Source of the DNA: Bryobacterales bacterium
GTDB taxonomy: Bacteria; Acidobacteriota; Terriglobia; Bryobacterales; UBA6623
DNA: 54,188 bases
Reading direction: 5' to 3'
NCBI GenBank assembly: GCA_026713545.1
Contig: JAPOOG010000069.1
Coordinates: 1 to 54,188, forward strand
The stretch's first letter is position 1; each line of letters starts with the position of its first letter. Shown piece by piece: positions 43,783 to 54,002 of this stretch. The position numbers were made by a program, and so were the translations under genes. The notes below the pieces were generated by a model. That model ran no database searches and was not told where the DNA came from. It worked only from the letters and a program-made list of their open reading frames with translations.

Positions 43783-46269
43783 CTACGAGAACATGTAGAG
43801 CGGTTCGGCGGTGCTCACCGTGCTCACAGCCACGCCGCCTTCCCCCTCGTCTTCCTCATCTTCCTTCTTGAAGGGGCGGTAGTACATACCATCTTCACCG
43901 AGAAAGATTACGAGGTCGGCAGGCCTTGCCAGAGCACCCTGGATCAAAGTCTCCGACAAAGGATCCTCGATGTATTTCTGTAGTGCTCGTCGCAGTGGAC
44001 GCGCACCGTAACTGCGGTCGCCACAGGTCTTTTCGAGGATGTACCGCGCGGCGTCTTCGGCCAGTCGGATGTGAATCTGCTTGCGTCCCAGGTTCTCGTT
44101 AATCTGCCCGACCATCATCTCGATGATCTCCAGCAGATCGGCGTCGGAAAGCGATTCAAAAATGATCGTCTCGTCGATGCGATTCAGAAACTCGGGGTTG
44201 AACACCCGCTTGACCTCGTTCATTACCTCAGACTCGGCTTTGGTGTTCTCGGCGTCGCCCGAGCCGCCGGCGAAACCCATTCGCCTCTCCTTCTGGAGAA
44301 AGCGCGCACCGATATTCGAGGTCATGATGATGATGGTGTTCTTGAAGTCGACGGTATTGCCGAGCCCATCAGTCAACTGCCCCTCTTCGAACACTTGCAG
44401 GAGGATGTTGAACAAATCGGGGTGCGCCTTCTCGATCTCATCGAGCAGGATGATGGAATAGGGCGCCCGCTTCACCCGCTCGGTGAGTTGTCCGCCTTCT
44501 TCGTATCCCACGTAACCCGGAGGCGAGCCGATCAGCTTCGACACGGAATGCTTCTCCATGAACTCCGACATGTCGAAGCGGATCAATGCCTTCTCGCTTG
44601 CGAATAGAAACTCGGCGAGAGCGCGGGCGACTTCGGTCTTGCCCACGCCCGTCGGCCCGAGGAACAGGAACGATCCGGCTGGACGGTTGGCCGACTTCAG
44701 GCCGGCGCGCGAACGCCGAATAGCCCGAGCCAGCGCCGAAATTGCCGAATTCTGGCTGACAACACGCTTATGCAACTCCTCCTCAATCCGCAGGAGCTTG
44801 GCCATCTCCTCTTCCTTGATCGAGGTCATCGGAATACCGGTCCAGCTCGCTACGACTTTCTCGATGTCTTCTTTCGTAACACTGGCGGTCACCGTTTCAT
44901 CCAGGTTGTACTTGCTGCGCAGCGCCCGCATGTTCTCGCGTTCCTTGCGTTCCTCATCGGAATAGAAGCGGGCCTTCTCGAACTCGTGGTTGGCGATCGC
45001 ATTCTCCATGCGATGCACGATGAACTTGACTCGCTTGTGGACCTCCGCGATTTCCTCCGGCATCGTCGTTTGCCGAAGCTTCACGTGCGCGCCGGCTTCA
45101 TCGATAAGGTCGATGGCCTTATCTGGCAGGAAGCGGTCCGGGATGTAGCGGCTTGACGTGAACACCGAAGCTTCCACTGCGTCATCGGTGTAGCCGACTG
45201 CATGAAACTTCTCATAGCGATCCTTGATCCCGAAGACCACCCGAACAGCTTCTTCCTCTGTCGGCGGTTTTACCTTGACGGCCTGGAAACGGCGTTCGAG
45301 TGACCGATCCTTCTCGATCGACTTTCGGAACTCGCCCGGGGTTGTCGCACCGATGCATTGAATCTCTCCGCGAGAAAGAGCCGGCTTGAGTATGTTCGCC
45401 GCGTCCAAAGAGCCTTCGGCCGAACCGGCGCCCACCAGAGTGTGCAACTCGTCGATGAAGATGATCGCGTTCTGATTCTCCATCAACTCCTTCATGATGG
45501 TTTTCAGACGTTCTTCGAACTGTCCGCGGTACTTGGTTCCCGCCACGATCAACGACAGGTCGAGCGCCAGAACGCGCTTCTCCGACAAGAAAGACGGAAC
45601 ATCGCCGTCAGCGATCTTTTGGGCCAGACCTTCGACAATCGCGGTCTTGCCGACGCCCGGTTCGCCGATCAGAACCGGATTGTTCTTCGTCCGGCGGCAG
45701 AGGATCTGGACCAGTCGTTCCAGTTCGGTCTCGCGGCCAATCAGAGGGTCGAGCGTGCTGTCGACCGCCGCCTGTGTCAAATCGCGACTGAATTCCGCCA
45801 GCAGCGAACTCTCTTTCGGACGGCTCGACAGCAGTTTTTCCGATTGCGAGCGGGTCAACTCCTCGCGAATCGTGGCCAAACGCAGGCCGCGTTCATGAAG
45901 AATCTCAGCGGCGAAACACTTTTCCTCCCGCAGCAAGCCCAATAGAAAATGCTCTGTGCCGATGTGCTTGTGGGAGAGTCGTTCGGCCTCTTCCGCTGCG
46001 TAGGCCAACACCCGCTTACACTCATGGCTCAGCGGTAGATCTACCGAAGTGGAAACTTTTTCGCGGATCGTCGTGTGGGCTTCGATCTGTTTGCGAATGG
46101 ACTCGACGGCGGCGTGCGAGCGAAGAAAACGGTTGGCAAGGGCTTTATCTTCCCGGATCAATCCCAGCAGTAAGTGCTCGGTCTCGATGTAGGGGCTTCC
46201 GAACTGGCTCGCCTCGTAGCGCGCGAAGAAAATTCCCCGCCTCGCCTTCTCCGTGTATCGCTCAAACAT
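43783..46269 (-). CDS. clpC: ClpC, AAA+ unfoldase (Hsp100)
   Basis: ATP-driven unfoldase that feeds proteins to ClpP. The 828-residue protein has two Clp-N repeats (to about residue 145), the first AAA module with Walker A GEPGVGKT near 205 and Walker [10 protein letters not shown], the short UVR-type middle domain, and the second AAA module with GPTGVGKT near 560 and [12 protein letters not shown]. The [12 protein letters not shown] pore loop and a C-terminal D2-small domain follow. The tail is acidic ([12 protein letters not shown]). The short middle domain separates it from ClpB. No mcsAB or ctsR gene adjoins it. Confidence 0.95.
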   Translation of the reverse strand: MFERYTEKARRGIFFARYEASQFGSPYIETEHLLLGLIREDKALANRFLRSHAAVESIRKQIEAHTTIREKVSTSVDLPLSHECKRVLAYAAEEAERLSHKHIGTEHFLLGLLREEKCFAAEILHERGLRLATIREELTRSQSEKLLSSRPKESSLLAEFSRDLTQAAVDSTLDPLIGRETELERLVQILCRRTKNNPVLIGEPGVGKTAIVEGLAQKIADGDVPSFLSEKRVLALDLSLIVAGTKYRGQFEERLKTIMKELMENQNAIIFIDELHTLVGAGSAEGSLDAANILKPALSRGEIQCIGATTPGEFRKSIEKDRSLERRFQAVKVKPPTEEEAVRVVFGIKDRYEKFHAVGYTDDAVEASVFTSSRYIPDRFLPDKAIDLIDEAGAHVKLRQTTMPEEIAEVHKRVKFIVHRMENAIANHEFEKARFYSDEERKERENMRALRSKYNLDETVTASVTKEDIEKVVASWTGIPMTSIKEEEMAKLLRIEEELHKRVVSQNSAISALARAIRRSRAGLKSANRPAGSFLFLGPTGVGKTEVARALAEFLFASEKALIRFDMSEFMEKHSVSKLIGSPPGYVGYEEGGQLTERVKRAPYSIILLDEIEKAHPDLFNILLQVFEEGQLTDGLGNTVDFKNTIIIMTSNIGARFLQKERRMGFAGGSGDAENTKAESEVMNEVKRVFNPEFLNRIDETIIFESLSDADLLEIIEMMVGQINENLGRKQIHIRLAEDAARYILEKTCGDRSYGARPLRRALQKYIEDPLSETLIQGALARPADLVIFLGEDGMYYRPFKKEDEEDEGEGGVAVSTVSTAEPLYMFS

Positions 46270-46403
46270 GAAGCACCGCGCCGGACGGACCTTCGATAAA
46301 TTCTTTCCATAATATCAGCCTTCTATGATGGGTAGGTCCGTTTGCACACTGATTCTGTTGCAACCAAAGTACGAAAGGGCTGCTCCCGAGCCGTTGCAGA
46401 GGG

Positions 46404-47135
46404 CTACTTTTCCTGTGGCATGACACGGCCTGCCTCGATTCTCAGGACCCGGTCGCAGCGTCCGGCGAAGGTTAGATTATGGGTCGCCACAATGACGGCC
46501 AAGTCGTGGGAGGCAGGCAGCGCGAGAACAATGTCCATGATCCCTTGCGCCGTGCCGACATCGAGATTCCCGGTAGGTTCGTCAGCCAACAGTAGTCGAG
46601 GCGAGGTCACCAGCGAACGCGCCAGGGCCACCCGTTGCTGCTCGCCACCCGACAGTTCGCCTGCCTGATGATGGGTCCTGTCACCCAGCCCCACCTCCTC
46701 GAGCCACCGCCATGCCGCCTGCTCGGCGTTAGCACGGTTCACCTCACCGATGAGCAACGGCATCATCACGTTCTCGAGGGCGGAGAATTCCGGCAGCAGA
46801 TGATAGTTCTGCCAGACGTAGCCGATCGACGTGTTACGAAACTCTGCCAATTCCGGCTCGGATCTTTGCGAGAGGGGCTTCGTGTCGAAGTAGATTTCTC
46901 CCGAAGTCATGTTGTCGAGCGCTCCCAGCAGATACAGCAATGTCGTCTTGCCAGCGCCCGACTCTCCGACCAGCGCGACGCTCTCACCCGGGAGCAACTC
47001 GAAGTTGGCGTCATCGATGACGACGAGGTCGATGTCCCCTGACCGGAAAACCTTGCGAAGATGCTCAACGCAGACGATCGGGGGCCCTATCCCCTTGGAG
47101 CCGTCGTCTCCAGGCGTGCGTTGCGGCGGGTTCAC
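46404..47135 (-). CDS. ABC transporter ATP-binding protein, LolD/MacB type
   Basis: A 243-residue ATPase with Walker A GESGAGKTT near residue 58, Q-loop WQNYHLLPEF, signature LSGGEQQR, Walker B LLLADEPTGNLD and H-loop ATHN. These motifs fit the LolD/FtsE/MacB group, which powers lipoprotein release or export. No matching permease (lolC/E or macB-like) is next to it. The start is a GTG at 47135 that overlaps the aroK stop as GTGA, so it is translated in the same operon. Confidence 0.87.
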   Translation of the reverse strand: MNPPQRTPGDDGSKGIGPPIVCVEHLRKVFRSGDIDLVVIDDANFELLPGESVALVGESGAGKTTLLYLLGALDNMTSGEIYFDTKPLSQRSEPELAEFRNTSIGYVWQNYHLLPEFSALENVMMPLLIGEVNRANAEQAAWRWLEEVGLGDRTHHQAGELSGGEQQRVALARSLVTSPRLLLADEPTGNLDVGTAQGIMDIVLALPASHDLAVIVATHNLTFAGRCDRVLRIEAGRVMPQEK

Positions 47136-47659
47136 AGCAGCAACAATCCTCGAATCTCTTCGACGATCTGCTTCGGTTCCGAGTTTTCGCTATCGATCGT
47201 GAAGTCCGCTTGGGCGTAGCTCTCCTCCCGCTCGCGGTACAGAGCCTCGAAGCGTTCACGGTCCCGCGCCAGCGGCCGATTGTTTTGGCTCGAAACCCGC
47301 GTCCAGAGCTGTCGTACCGGGCTTTTCAGCCATATCGACACCCCTGCCGTTGCAATCTTGTGTCGATTCGGCTTCTGCGCAACCGCGCCGCCGCCGAGCG
47401 CGACCACGCGAGCCATGCCCATGCGTGCTTTCCTGATCTGCTCACCGAGCGCCTTTTGTTCCATGACGCGAAATACCGGCTCTCCGAATCTATCGAAGAT
47501 CTCGGTGATCTTCGAACCCGCCTCTCGCTCGATCTCGTCATCAAGATCCACGAAATCCCATTTGAGCGTATCCGCCAGGGAACGGCCCACGGTCGACTTG
47601 CCACATCCCATGAAGCCGACGAGGAATAGAGCCGGCGAGCCCTTGAGCTTCACATGCAT
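47132..47659 (-). CDS. aroK: shikimate kinase
   Basis: Phosphorylates shikimate in the aromatic amino acid pathway. The 175-residue protein has the P-loop GFMGCGKSTVG at 15-25, DLDDEIE near 38, the FR..E substrate motif, ALGGGAV near 88 and RPLA in the lid near 128. It sits directly after the SDR gene (stop and start touch) and overlaps the ATPase gene. Confidence 0.93.
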   Translation of the reverse strand: MHVKLKGSPALFLVGFMGCGKSTVGRSLADTLKWDFVDLDDEIEREAGSKITEIFDRFGEPVFRVMEQKALGEQIRKARMGMARVVALGGGAVAQKPNRHKIATAGVSIWLKSPVRQLWTRVSSQNNRPLARDRERFEALYREREESYAQADFTIDSENSEPKQIVEEIRGLLLL

Positions 47660-48463
47660 CTACGCATTCTCCACTGACTCGCTGCTCAGCCTCACACGGC
47701 CCGCCATGCGGCCGAACAGCAAGCCGGGCATCAGCCTTGCGACACCTACCAGCAGCCAACCGATGCGTGGCGTCACAACCATTCGCTTGCCCCGTGTCAG
47801 GCCATTCAGAGTGGCCAGCGCACACTCGTCTGCGCTGATCGTGAAATACTTCTTGCCGGGGACCTTGGACGGCGCTCTACCGAGCAGGATGTTGTCCCCG
47901 AAAGGCGTATCTACGTACCCCGGGCACACGCTCATGACGTGGATTCCCTTGCGGCGCAGCTCCATCCACAGGCCGTCCGAGAACGCGTTCAGCGCATACT
48001 TCGACGCGCTGTAGAGATTCAAGTTCGGCACGGGGATCTTGCCCGCGATCGAGCTTATGTTCACCACCGCGCCCCCTGGCGGGATCAGAGGAACAAGCCG
48101 TCTGGTCAGTTCCACCGGAGCGAACAGGTTCAAGGCAAAGAGCTGCCGTACGATCTCTGGCGGGGATTCGATAGCCGCTTTGTGGAGCCCGATCCCGGCA
48201 TTGTTCACGAGCAGGTCCACCCGCTGCACACGCCGTTCGACTTCATCGGCCAAGCCCTCCAGGGCCGCCGGGTCGCAGAGATCGGCGGCGATCACGATGC
48301 TTTCCGCCGGCACGATCTCACGCGCGACGGCTTCGAGTGCGGCCTGTCTGCGGGCTGTCAGAATCACCCGGGCTCCGCGCGCCGCAAGCTGCCGGGAAAG
48401 TGCTCTGCCGATGCCCGATGACGCCCCGGTGACCAGCGCCGTCTTGCCCACGAAGTCGTTCAT
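47660..48463 (-). CDS. short-chain dehydrogenase/reductase
   Basis: A 267-residue classical SDR. It has TGASSGIGRA at 13-22 for NAD(P), LLVNNAGIG near 87, a Ser in NISSIAG and the catalytic YSASK. The C-terminal hydrophobic stretch (GWLLVGVARLMPGLLFG) suggests membrane association, as in some lipid-related SDRs. The ATG at 48463 is preferred to 48502, which would overlap the divergent gene. The substrate is unknown. Confidence 0.85.
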   Translation of the reverse strand: MNDFVGKTALVTGASSGIGRALSRQLAARGARVILTARRQAALEAVAREIVPAESIVIAADLCDPAALEGLADEVERRVQRVDLLVNNAGIGLHKAAIESPPEIVRQLFALNLFAPVELTRRLVPLIPPGGAVVNISSIAGKIPVPNLNLYSASKYALNAFSDGLWMELRRKGIHVMSVCPGYVDTPFGDNILLGRAPSKVPGKKYFTISADECALATLNGLTRGKRMVVTPRIGWLLVGVARLMPGLLFGRMAGRVRLSSESVENA

Positions 48464-48466
48464 GAT

Positions 48467-48495
48467 TTGTGCGCCGGCAGGAGGGAAGCCATAAT
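48467..48495 (+). promoter_or_regulatory. promoter of the LON-domain gene, leaderless
   Basis: TTGTGC (48467-48472), a 17-base spacer and CATAAT (48490-48495). The ATG at 48501 lies only five bases after the -10 box, where transcription would start. No Shine-Dalgarno is placed to help. It overlaps the beginning of the divergent SDR gene's upstream region. Confidence 0.55.
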
Positions 48496-48500
48496 GTAGC

Positions 48501-49133
48501 ATGGCCGACAGGGCGCTGCTTCCACTATTTCCGCTCCAGGTGGTGCTTTTCCCGGCGGCGCAGCTCCCCCTTCATATCTTCGAGCCTCGGTACCGGGAAA
48601 TGGTCGGTAAGGCGATCGCTCAGAAGTCCGAGTTCGGAGTGATCTTCGCCGAAGAGACCACGGTTTCTTCGGTTGGCTGCACGGCCCTAGTCGAAGAAGT
48701 GACCAAGCGCTACGAAGACGGCCGCTTCGATATCATGACCCGGGGCCGGCAACGCTTTCGCACACTCGAGCTCGACCAGGAGAAGGACTATCTCATGGCC
48801 AGGATTGATTTCTTTCAGGACGAAACAGCGGAGACGGCTCCGCGCAGCGTGGTCGAAGAAGCCAGGCATCTGGCCTATGAAGTCGCGCAAACCCTCAACG
48901 CCACGATGCCCGAAGATCTCGACGTCGACGAGCCCCAGGCCAGTTTTGTCTTGGCCTCCGCGCTGCCTCTTGAACTGAAGTTCAAACAGCAGTTACTCGA
49001 GCAGCGTAGCGAGCCCCAGCGAATCCGCACGCTTGTCGACCATCTCGGCAAAGTCCTCGAGCGCGCCCGAACGACCCAACGGATGCAGAGTCTGGCGAGG
49101 ACCAACGGGCACGGCGGCCGGGTCGTCGAGTGA
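48501..49133 (+). CDS. LON N-terminal domain protein (no protease domain)
   Basis: A 210-residue stand-alone LON substrate-binding domain: LPLFPLQVVLFPAAQLPLHI at the start, FEPRYREMV, GVIFAEE and DGRFDIMTRGRQRF are the usual blocks. The AAA and Ser/Lys protease parts of Lon are absent, as is normal for this family of short proteins of unknown role. In the same frame after the TGA stop, about 54 codons stay open (to 49297), but no start codon or family supports a separate gene. Confidence 0.88.
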   Translation: MADRALLPLFPLQVVLFPAAQLPLHIFEPRYREMVGKAIAQKSEFGVIFAEETTVSSVGCTALVEEVTKRYEDGRFDIMTRGRQRFRTLELDQEKDYLMARIDFFQDETAETAPRSVVEEARHLAYEVAQTLNATMPEDLDVDEPQASFVLASALPLELKFKQQLLEQRSEPQRIRTLVDHLGKVLERARTTQRMQSLARTNGHGGRVVE

Positions 49134-49255
49134 CGGCTGCACGAATACGAGACGTTCGATGATCGCCTGAAATGGCATGCGATCAATCACGAACTCGGCA
49201 CCGCGAAGGAGGCTGTCGAAAGGGACCGGGTCTATCGGCGGCTGATCTCCTTGAT

Positions 49256-51949
49256 TCAACGCACGGTCATAAACTCGCTCGAAGCCAGCAGCATTTGAGC
49301 ATACTGCTTCCAGTCCGATTGGCTCTCATTCAGGAAGCCCCGCGCCGTTTTGAGTTCCTTCCTGGTGGGCGGGCGGGAGTAGATGAGTTCGTAGGCTCTG
49401 TCGACGCGCGCTTTCACGTCCGGACCCGAGTCCGCCTGCAGGCGTTTCGCCAACACCTCGGCCTGTTGGATCACAAAGATGTTGTTCAGGAAGAACAACC
49501 GCTGAAGTGGTCCTACGGTCACGCTTCGCACGGGAGCAGTGTCCTTGGGGTCCGGAAAGTCGAACAACGTCAGCATGCGGTCAGGCGAGGTTCGGTTGAT
49601 GCTGCCGTAGACCGCGCGCCGGTGGTTCTTGTCGGTAAGCGGCTCGCTGGGACCGCCCATGGCGGGATCAAGATTCCCGGCTACGGCCAGCAGGGAATCG
49701 CGCAGGGCCTCGGCATCGAGCTGCTGCTTCGGCTCGAAGCGCCAGAAGTAGTGGTTGGCGGCGTCTTTCCGGTAGTTGCTCTCGATAATCTCCGAGCTCG
49801 ACCGGTAGGTCGCCGACAGCATGATTTCTCGATGAACCGCTTTCATTGACCATCCCGACTCCACAAACCGGACCGCCAGATAGTCGAGCAGCAGCGGGTG
49901 CGTCGGGCGTTCGCCAAGCCGTCCGAAATTGCTCGGCGACGCCGCAATGCCGCGGCCGAAATGGTGTTGCCAGATACGGTTTACCATCACGCGCGCCGTC
50001 AGCGGATTCTCCTTGTTTGCGATTGCTTCCGCAAGCTGTAAACGCCCGCTGCCGTTGTTGAAAGCGGGCGGCTCGCCATGGCTCAGAATTCGCAGCCAGC
50101 GACGCGGCGCGATCGGACCCAGATTGTCCTTTTCACCGCGAATACGAATGTTGATGTCTTTCGGCTCGTCGGCTTCACGATAGGAGTGAATGAAGGGATA
50201 CTGCTCCGGAACCGTTTCTTCCAAGGCCTTCAGGCCGGCTTCAAGGCGTTCGAGGTGCGCCACCCAGGCCGTGTTGAGAAAGCGCTTGATCCCCTTCGCA
50301 TCGCGGTGATAGATGCCCTCGGGGTACTCGATCGCGGCCCGGCGGTACTTCTTGTATGCCAAGTCTCGCCACAGATACCATTTTGCCGGCTCCATAAAAT
50401 CGAGATTCGTATTGAGCAGCGTCTTCTGGTCGCGGGAGCCATTCGCCCCCCCGAGCTGGACGTAGTTGATGTCGTCGACTTCCCGCTTCTCCTTGTGGAT
50501 GGCGAGGACCAACTTCTGCACCTCCGCCGAACGCTGCTTGACAAGATCCAGGCTCGCCTCTTCGCGGAGCACCTTCTTCCAGTCATCCAGATAACCGTGG
50601 TCGTAGGTTTCCTTGTCGAGATAGGTGATCCAGCGCTCCAGCGTTTCCCGATCCAAGCCGGCGCCTTCCGCCACTGCCACCGGATCTTCTCTACCGCGCA
50701 GCACTCGCCAGGAGGAGACGAGATAGTCCTCCGTTTGCGTCATCGAGATGTCGATGAATTGATCGGTGACCTTCTTCAAGAAGGCGTCCATCTCGATTTT
50801 CTTTACCTTGACTCGCTCCTGGGCCTCTTTGCGCGCGGCGACCACGCTCTCGTCGACCAACGGGTACTCGTCTTTCTCGGTGCTCGAGAAGACACCTTGC
50901 AGCGAATAGAAGTCTTTCGTCGGGACCGGGTCGTATTTGTGGTCGTGGCACTGCGCGCAACCCAACGTGAGACCGAGCAACACGCGTCCGGTCACATCGA
51001 CGCGATCATCATCGCGTTTACCGAGCGCATGGAAGCCCAAGGCCGGTAGCAACTCCTCCCGGTTGCCGCCGGGCATCAAGTCGGCGGCCAGTTGCAACTT
51101 GATGAAGCGGTCATAGGGCATGTCGTCATTGAAGGCCTTGATCACCCAGTCTCGGTAGCGGTAGGCGAAAGGGAACGGAGTGTCCTCGAATGCGGAGGAC
51201 ATGCCCTCGCCGTAGCGCGCCAAGTCCAGCCAGTAGCGGCCCCAACGCTCTCCGTAATGAGGCGATTCGAGCAACCGCTCGACGACCGCCGCAAAGGCTT
51301 GCGGAGAATCATCCGCCACGAATGCGGCGACTTCCTCGGGAGTCGGCGGCAATCCGATGAGATCGAATGTCGCCCGGCGAATCAGCACGCGTTTCTCAGC
51401 GGGCGCTGCTGGCCGCAACCCTTCGGCCTCCATCCGGGCGAGAACAAAGCGGTCCACAGCGGTGCGAGGCCATTTCGGGTCGTAGACGTCCGGCAATACG
51501 GGCTTGCGTACCGGCTGGAACGACCAGAACTCGCGAAATTCCGGTCGGATGAGATACTCTTCGTCCGCCTGTTCCTTGGAAACTGCGAGTTGGGGCTCAG
51601 GCCACACCGCCCCATTGTTGATCCACTTCCGCAGGTCAGCGATCTGTTGCTCGCTGAGCTTCCCGGCCGGCGGCATCTTGAGTTCCGCATGCGAGCGCGA
51701 AACCGCCTGAAACAGGAGACTCGTTTCGGCTTCGCCGGGCACGATAGCAGGGCCCCTGCCACCACCTTCGAGAAGATGCTCGCGAGCATCGAGACGCAAA
51801 CCGCCCATTCGGGTTTCCGTGTGACAGGTGTAGCAATTCTTCGCGAGCAACGGTCGCACACGGGTCTCGAAGAAATCTTCCCCGGCTTGGTTCGCAGAAG
51901 CACCCGGTGTCAATGTGGCCAACAGAACGAGAAGACAGGAACTGCGCAT
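49256..51949 (-). CDS. PSD1/DUF1549/DUF1553 protein with c-type heme motifs
   Basis: An 897-residue exported protein. The signal peptide ends about ASAN at 20. A cytochrome-like PSD1 domain has C39-x-x-C-H43 (NCYTCHTE). Next is DUF1549 (GLPPTPEEVAAF near 198, GERWGRYWLDLARYGEG) with a second CAQCHDHKYDP near 331. A coiled-coil-like middle region leads to DUF1553 (NPLTARVMVNRIWQHHFG near 630). Such proteins are abundant in Planctomycetes and Acidobacteria and probably act in polysaccharide metabolism or electron transfer; the exact function is unknown. CATAAT at 51957-51962 lies seven bases before the ATG. Confidence 0.9.
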   Translation of the reverse strand: MRSSCLLVLLATLTPGASANQAGEDFFETRVRPLLAKNCYTCHTETRMGGLRLDAREHLLEGGGRGPAIVPGEAETSLLFQAVSRSHAELKMPPAGKLSEQQIADLRKWINNGAVWPEPQLAVSKEQADEEYLIRPEFREFWSFQPVRKPVLPDVYDPKWPRTAVDRFVLARMEAEGLRPAAPAEKRVLIRRATFDLIGLPPTPEEVAAFVADDSPQAFAAVVERLLESPHYGERWGRYWLDLARYGEGMSSAFEDTPFPFAYRYRDWVIKAFNDDMPYDRFIKLQLAADLMPGGNREELLPALGFHALGKRDDDRVDVTGRVLLGLTLGCAQCHDHKYDPVPTKDFYSLQGVFSSTEKDEYPLVDESVVAARKEAQERVKVKKIEMDAFLKKVTDQFIDISMTQTEDYLVSSWRVLRGREDPVAVAEGAGLDRETLERWITYLDKETYDHGYLDDWKKVLREEASLDLVKQRSAEVQKLVLAIHKEKREVDDINYVQLGGANGSRDQKTLLNTNLDFMEPAKWYLWRDLAYKKYRRAAIEYPEGIYHRDAKGIKRFLNTAWVAHLERLEAGLKALEETVPEQYPFIHSYREADEPKDINIRIRGEKDNLGPIAPRRWLRILSHGEPPAFNNGSGRLQLAEAIANKENPLTARVMVNRIWQHHFGRGIAASPSNFGRLGERPTHPLLLDYLAVRFVESGWSMKAVHREIMLSATYRSSSEIIESNYRKDAANHYFWRFEPKQQLDAEALRDSLLAVAGNLDPAMGGPSEPLTDKNHRRAVYGSINRTSPDRMLTLFDFPDPKDTAPVRSVTVGPLQRLFFLNNIFVIQQAEVLAKRLQADSGPDVKARVDRAYELIYSRPPTRKELKTARGFLNESQSDWKQYAQMLLASSEFMTVR

Positions 51950-51956
51950 GGGGAAA

Positions 51957-51962
51957 ATTATG
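51957..51962 (-). promoter_or_regulatory. -10 box for the DUF1549/DUF1553 gene
   Basis: CATAAT on the minus strand seven bases before the ATG at 51949, giving a leaderless message. A second hexamer, TATACT, lies nine bases further out. Confidence 0.45.
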
Positions 51963-52220
51963 CTCAGTATAGTTGCAGAGGTCAGCTCGCGCCCTGATCC
52001 ATCCGCGCCGCTCCGGCTTCCCCGGCTGCTCAGGGTGTTGCTTCCTTTCGGGATGGCGGGTACCGGATCAGCCTCGGGCAGGCCGTCTCAGCGTTCCTTG
52101 TCCGGCGGCCTATTCCGCAGCGGTCTCTCCTGACAAGCCATGGCGCCGCAGGTGATGGGTGCTCCTCACCTTCGACCGCAGTGCGGTTAGCCTCTGCTCC
52201 CGGAGTGCTCCCGCATTCGT

Positions 52221-53900
52221 GTGCACGAAGAATATCCCGAATACGTCGATTCCTATGTGAGCCATGCTCGTTTGGGATTGGCGTGTATGCTGGGGCTCTT
52301 GCTGGCCCTCCCGTGCTTTGGTGCTGATGGCGGGTCCTTTTTCGAGAAAGCCCGCAAAGCCGAGAAAGCCGGCGACGACATCTCCGCTTTTCTGTTCTAC
52401 ATGCAAGCGAGGGCCCGGGAACCGGCGAACCGCCGGTTCGTTTGGGCCGCGGAAGCCGTTCGCCGGCGCGCAGCGCAGACATTGGCGGGGCTTGGCAATC
52501 TCGCCGCGGCGCAGAAGCTCGACCCGGCGGACCCCTATCTCTCCGGATTCGGAGCCGACCGCGGTGGCGAACTCCTTGGACAGCCCAGCAAGCAACCTCG
52601 TCCGTTGAAGGCCCCGGTGGAGCTTAAGCCCGAGAACAAGACTGCCGACTTCCGCGTACAGGGCTCGATGCGTGAGGTCTACAAGGAAGTCGCCGAGTCT
52701 TTTGGACTTGCGGCCGCGTTCGATCTTGATTTCGGCGGAGACGAAGAGATCCGGTTCGAACTCGATGGCGCCGACTTCTACGAAACGATCCATGCCCTGA
52801 TCGATGTGACCGACACGATCGTGATCCCCGTTCACGCCGGGCTTTTCCTTGTGGCCGAGGATTCGCAGGCCAATCGGAGGCAGCTCGAGCCCGTGGCGAC
52901 GGCCGTGATCCCCATCACGGAGCCGATCACGGCGCAGGACGCCGACGAATTGGCCAAGGCTGTCCAGCAGACGCTGAATATCCGGCGCCTGTTCGTCGAC
53001 ACGACGCGGCGTCAGGTACTCGTCCGGGACACGGTTCGCAATGTGCAGCTTGCCGAAGCCCTCTACCATCATCTCGCTCATCCTCGCGCCGAGGTGGTGA
53101 TCGATGTCGATCTGATCACGGTGGCGGATTCATCGGAGACGACCACCGGCGTCCAACTGCCGACGTCTTTCCCGGTGACGAACTTCAGCACGATCTTTTG
53201 GAACACACCCCGTGAAATCAGCCGTCTGGCACCGCTGCTCGGCGTGGGCGGCGGACAGACGGTCTTCGGCATCGCCATCGGAAGCGCCTCCCTACTGGCG
53301 CAGAAGATGGAATCGTCGGGACGCGTCTTCACCGGTTTCTCCTTGCGTTCGACGAACGGAATGCCAGCCAGCTTCCTGGTTGGAGAACAGTTTCCGATCA
53401 TCAACGCCCGCTTTTCGGCTCCTCTGATCACCGACGAGATCGGCGACTCGATCGACCGGGGCACTTTCCGGGAGCCGATTCCGTCGTTCACGTTCGAAGA
53501 CCTCGGTTTGACCTTCGAGGTGACGCCTCAGATTCACAGCGCGAAGGAGGTCTCACTCGAGATCAACATCGAGATCAAGCAATTGACCGGGTTCGCCGTG
53601 AACGATATCCCCATACTGTCGCATCGGCAAATGCAGACCTCGGCCCGGCTGCGTGACGGCGAAACGGCTCTCATCTCCGGGTTGGCTGTTCTGGAAAGGC
53701 GCCGCACGAAAAGTGGTCTTGACTTCTTCACTCAACTTCCCTGGATCGGAAACGTCCTGAGCCGCAACTTCTTCGAGAACAGTCAAGACCACTTGATCAT
53801 CGCGATCCGTCCACGTGTCGTCCGGCTTCCGCCGGCGGAAACCGATCCCAGCCTCACCTTGCGAGCGGGGCCCGAAGCGAGACCCCTGCCGGCCATTTGA
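52221..53900 (+). CDS. secretin-family protein (GspD/PilQ-like outer-membrane channel)
   Basis: A protein of up to 559 residues. A signal peptide (ACMLGLLLALPCFGAD) precedes a helical TPR-like segment, N-domains with VIPITEPITAQDADEL, and the C-terminal secretin domain: VIDVDLITVADSS, FEDLGLTFEVTP, and the hallmark GETALISGL near residue 480, followed by LPWIGNVLSRNFF. It should form a multimeric outer-membrane pore for secretion or pili. The N-terminus is uncertain: GTG 52221, GTG 52257 (best n-region, SHARLG) or ATG 52287. No other secretion gene adjoins it. Confidence 0.85.
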   Translation: MHEEYPEYVDSYVSHARLGLACMLGLLLALPCFGADGGSFFEKARKAEKAGDDISAFLFYMQARAREPANRRFVWAAEAVRRRAAQTLAGLGNLAAAQKLDPADPYLSGFGADRGGELLGQPSKQPRPLKAPVELKPENKTADFRVQGSMREVYKEVAESFGLAAAFDLDFGGDEEIRFELDGADFYETIHALIDVTDTIVIPVHAGLFLVAEDSQANRRQLEPVATAVIPITEPITAQDADELAKAVQQTLNIRRLFVDTTRRQVLVRDTVRNVQLAEALYHHLAHPRAEVVIDVDLITVADSSETTTGVQLPTSFPVTNFSTIFWNTPREISRLAPLLGVGGGQTVFGIAIGSASLLAQKMESSGRVFTGFSLRSTNGMPASFLVGEQFPIINARFSAPLITDEIGDSIDRGTFREPIPSFTFEDLGLTFEVTPQIHSAKEVSLEINIEIKQLTGFAVNDIPILSHRQMQTSARLRDGETALISGLAVLERRRTKSGLDFFTQLPWIGNVLSRNFFENSQDHLIIAIRPRVVRLPPAETDPSLTLRAGPEARPLPAI

Positions 53901-54002
53901 CCGGCGGTTGCACCACGGCGACCGGCGTTTCGAAATTGGGACGAGGACATCCCATTAGCGGACACATGCCACGAGGCGCTGGTGAGACATGCAGGTTATG
54001 TT

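Noticed and set aside
43530..43871. 113-codon plus-strand frame across the clpC 3' end
   Set aside because: Cys/Pro/Arg-rich, antisense to clpC in its second half, no motif.
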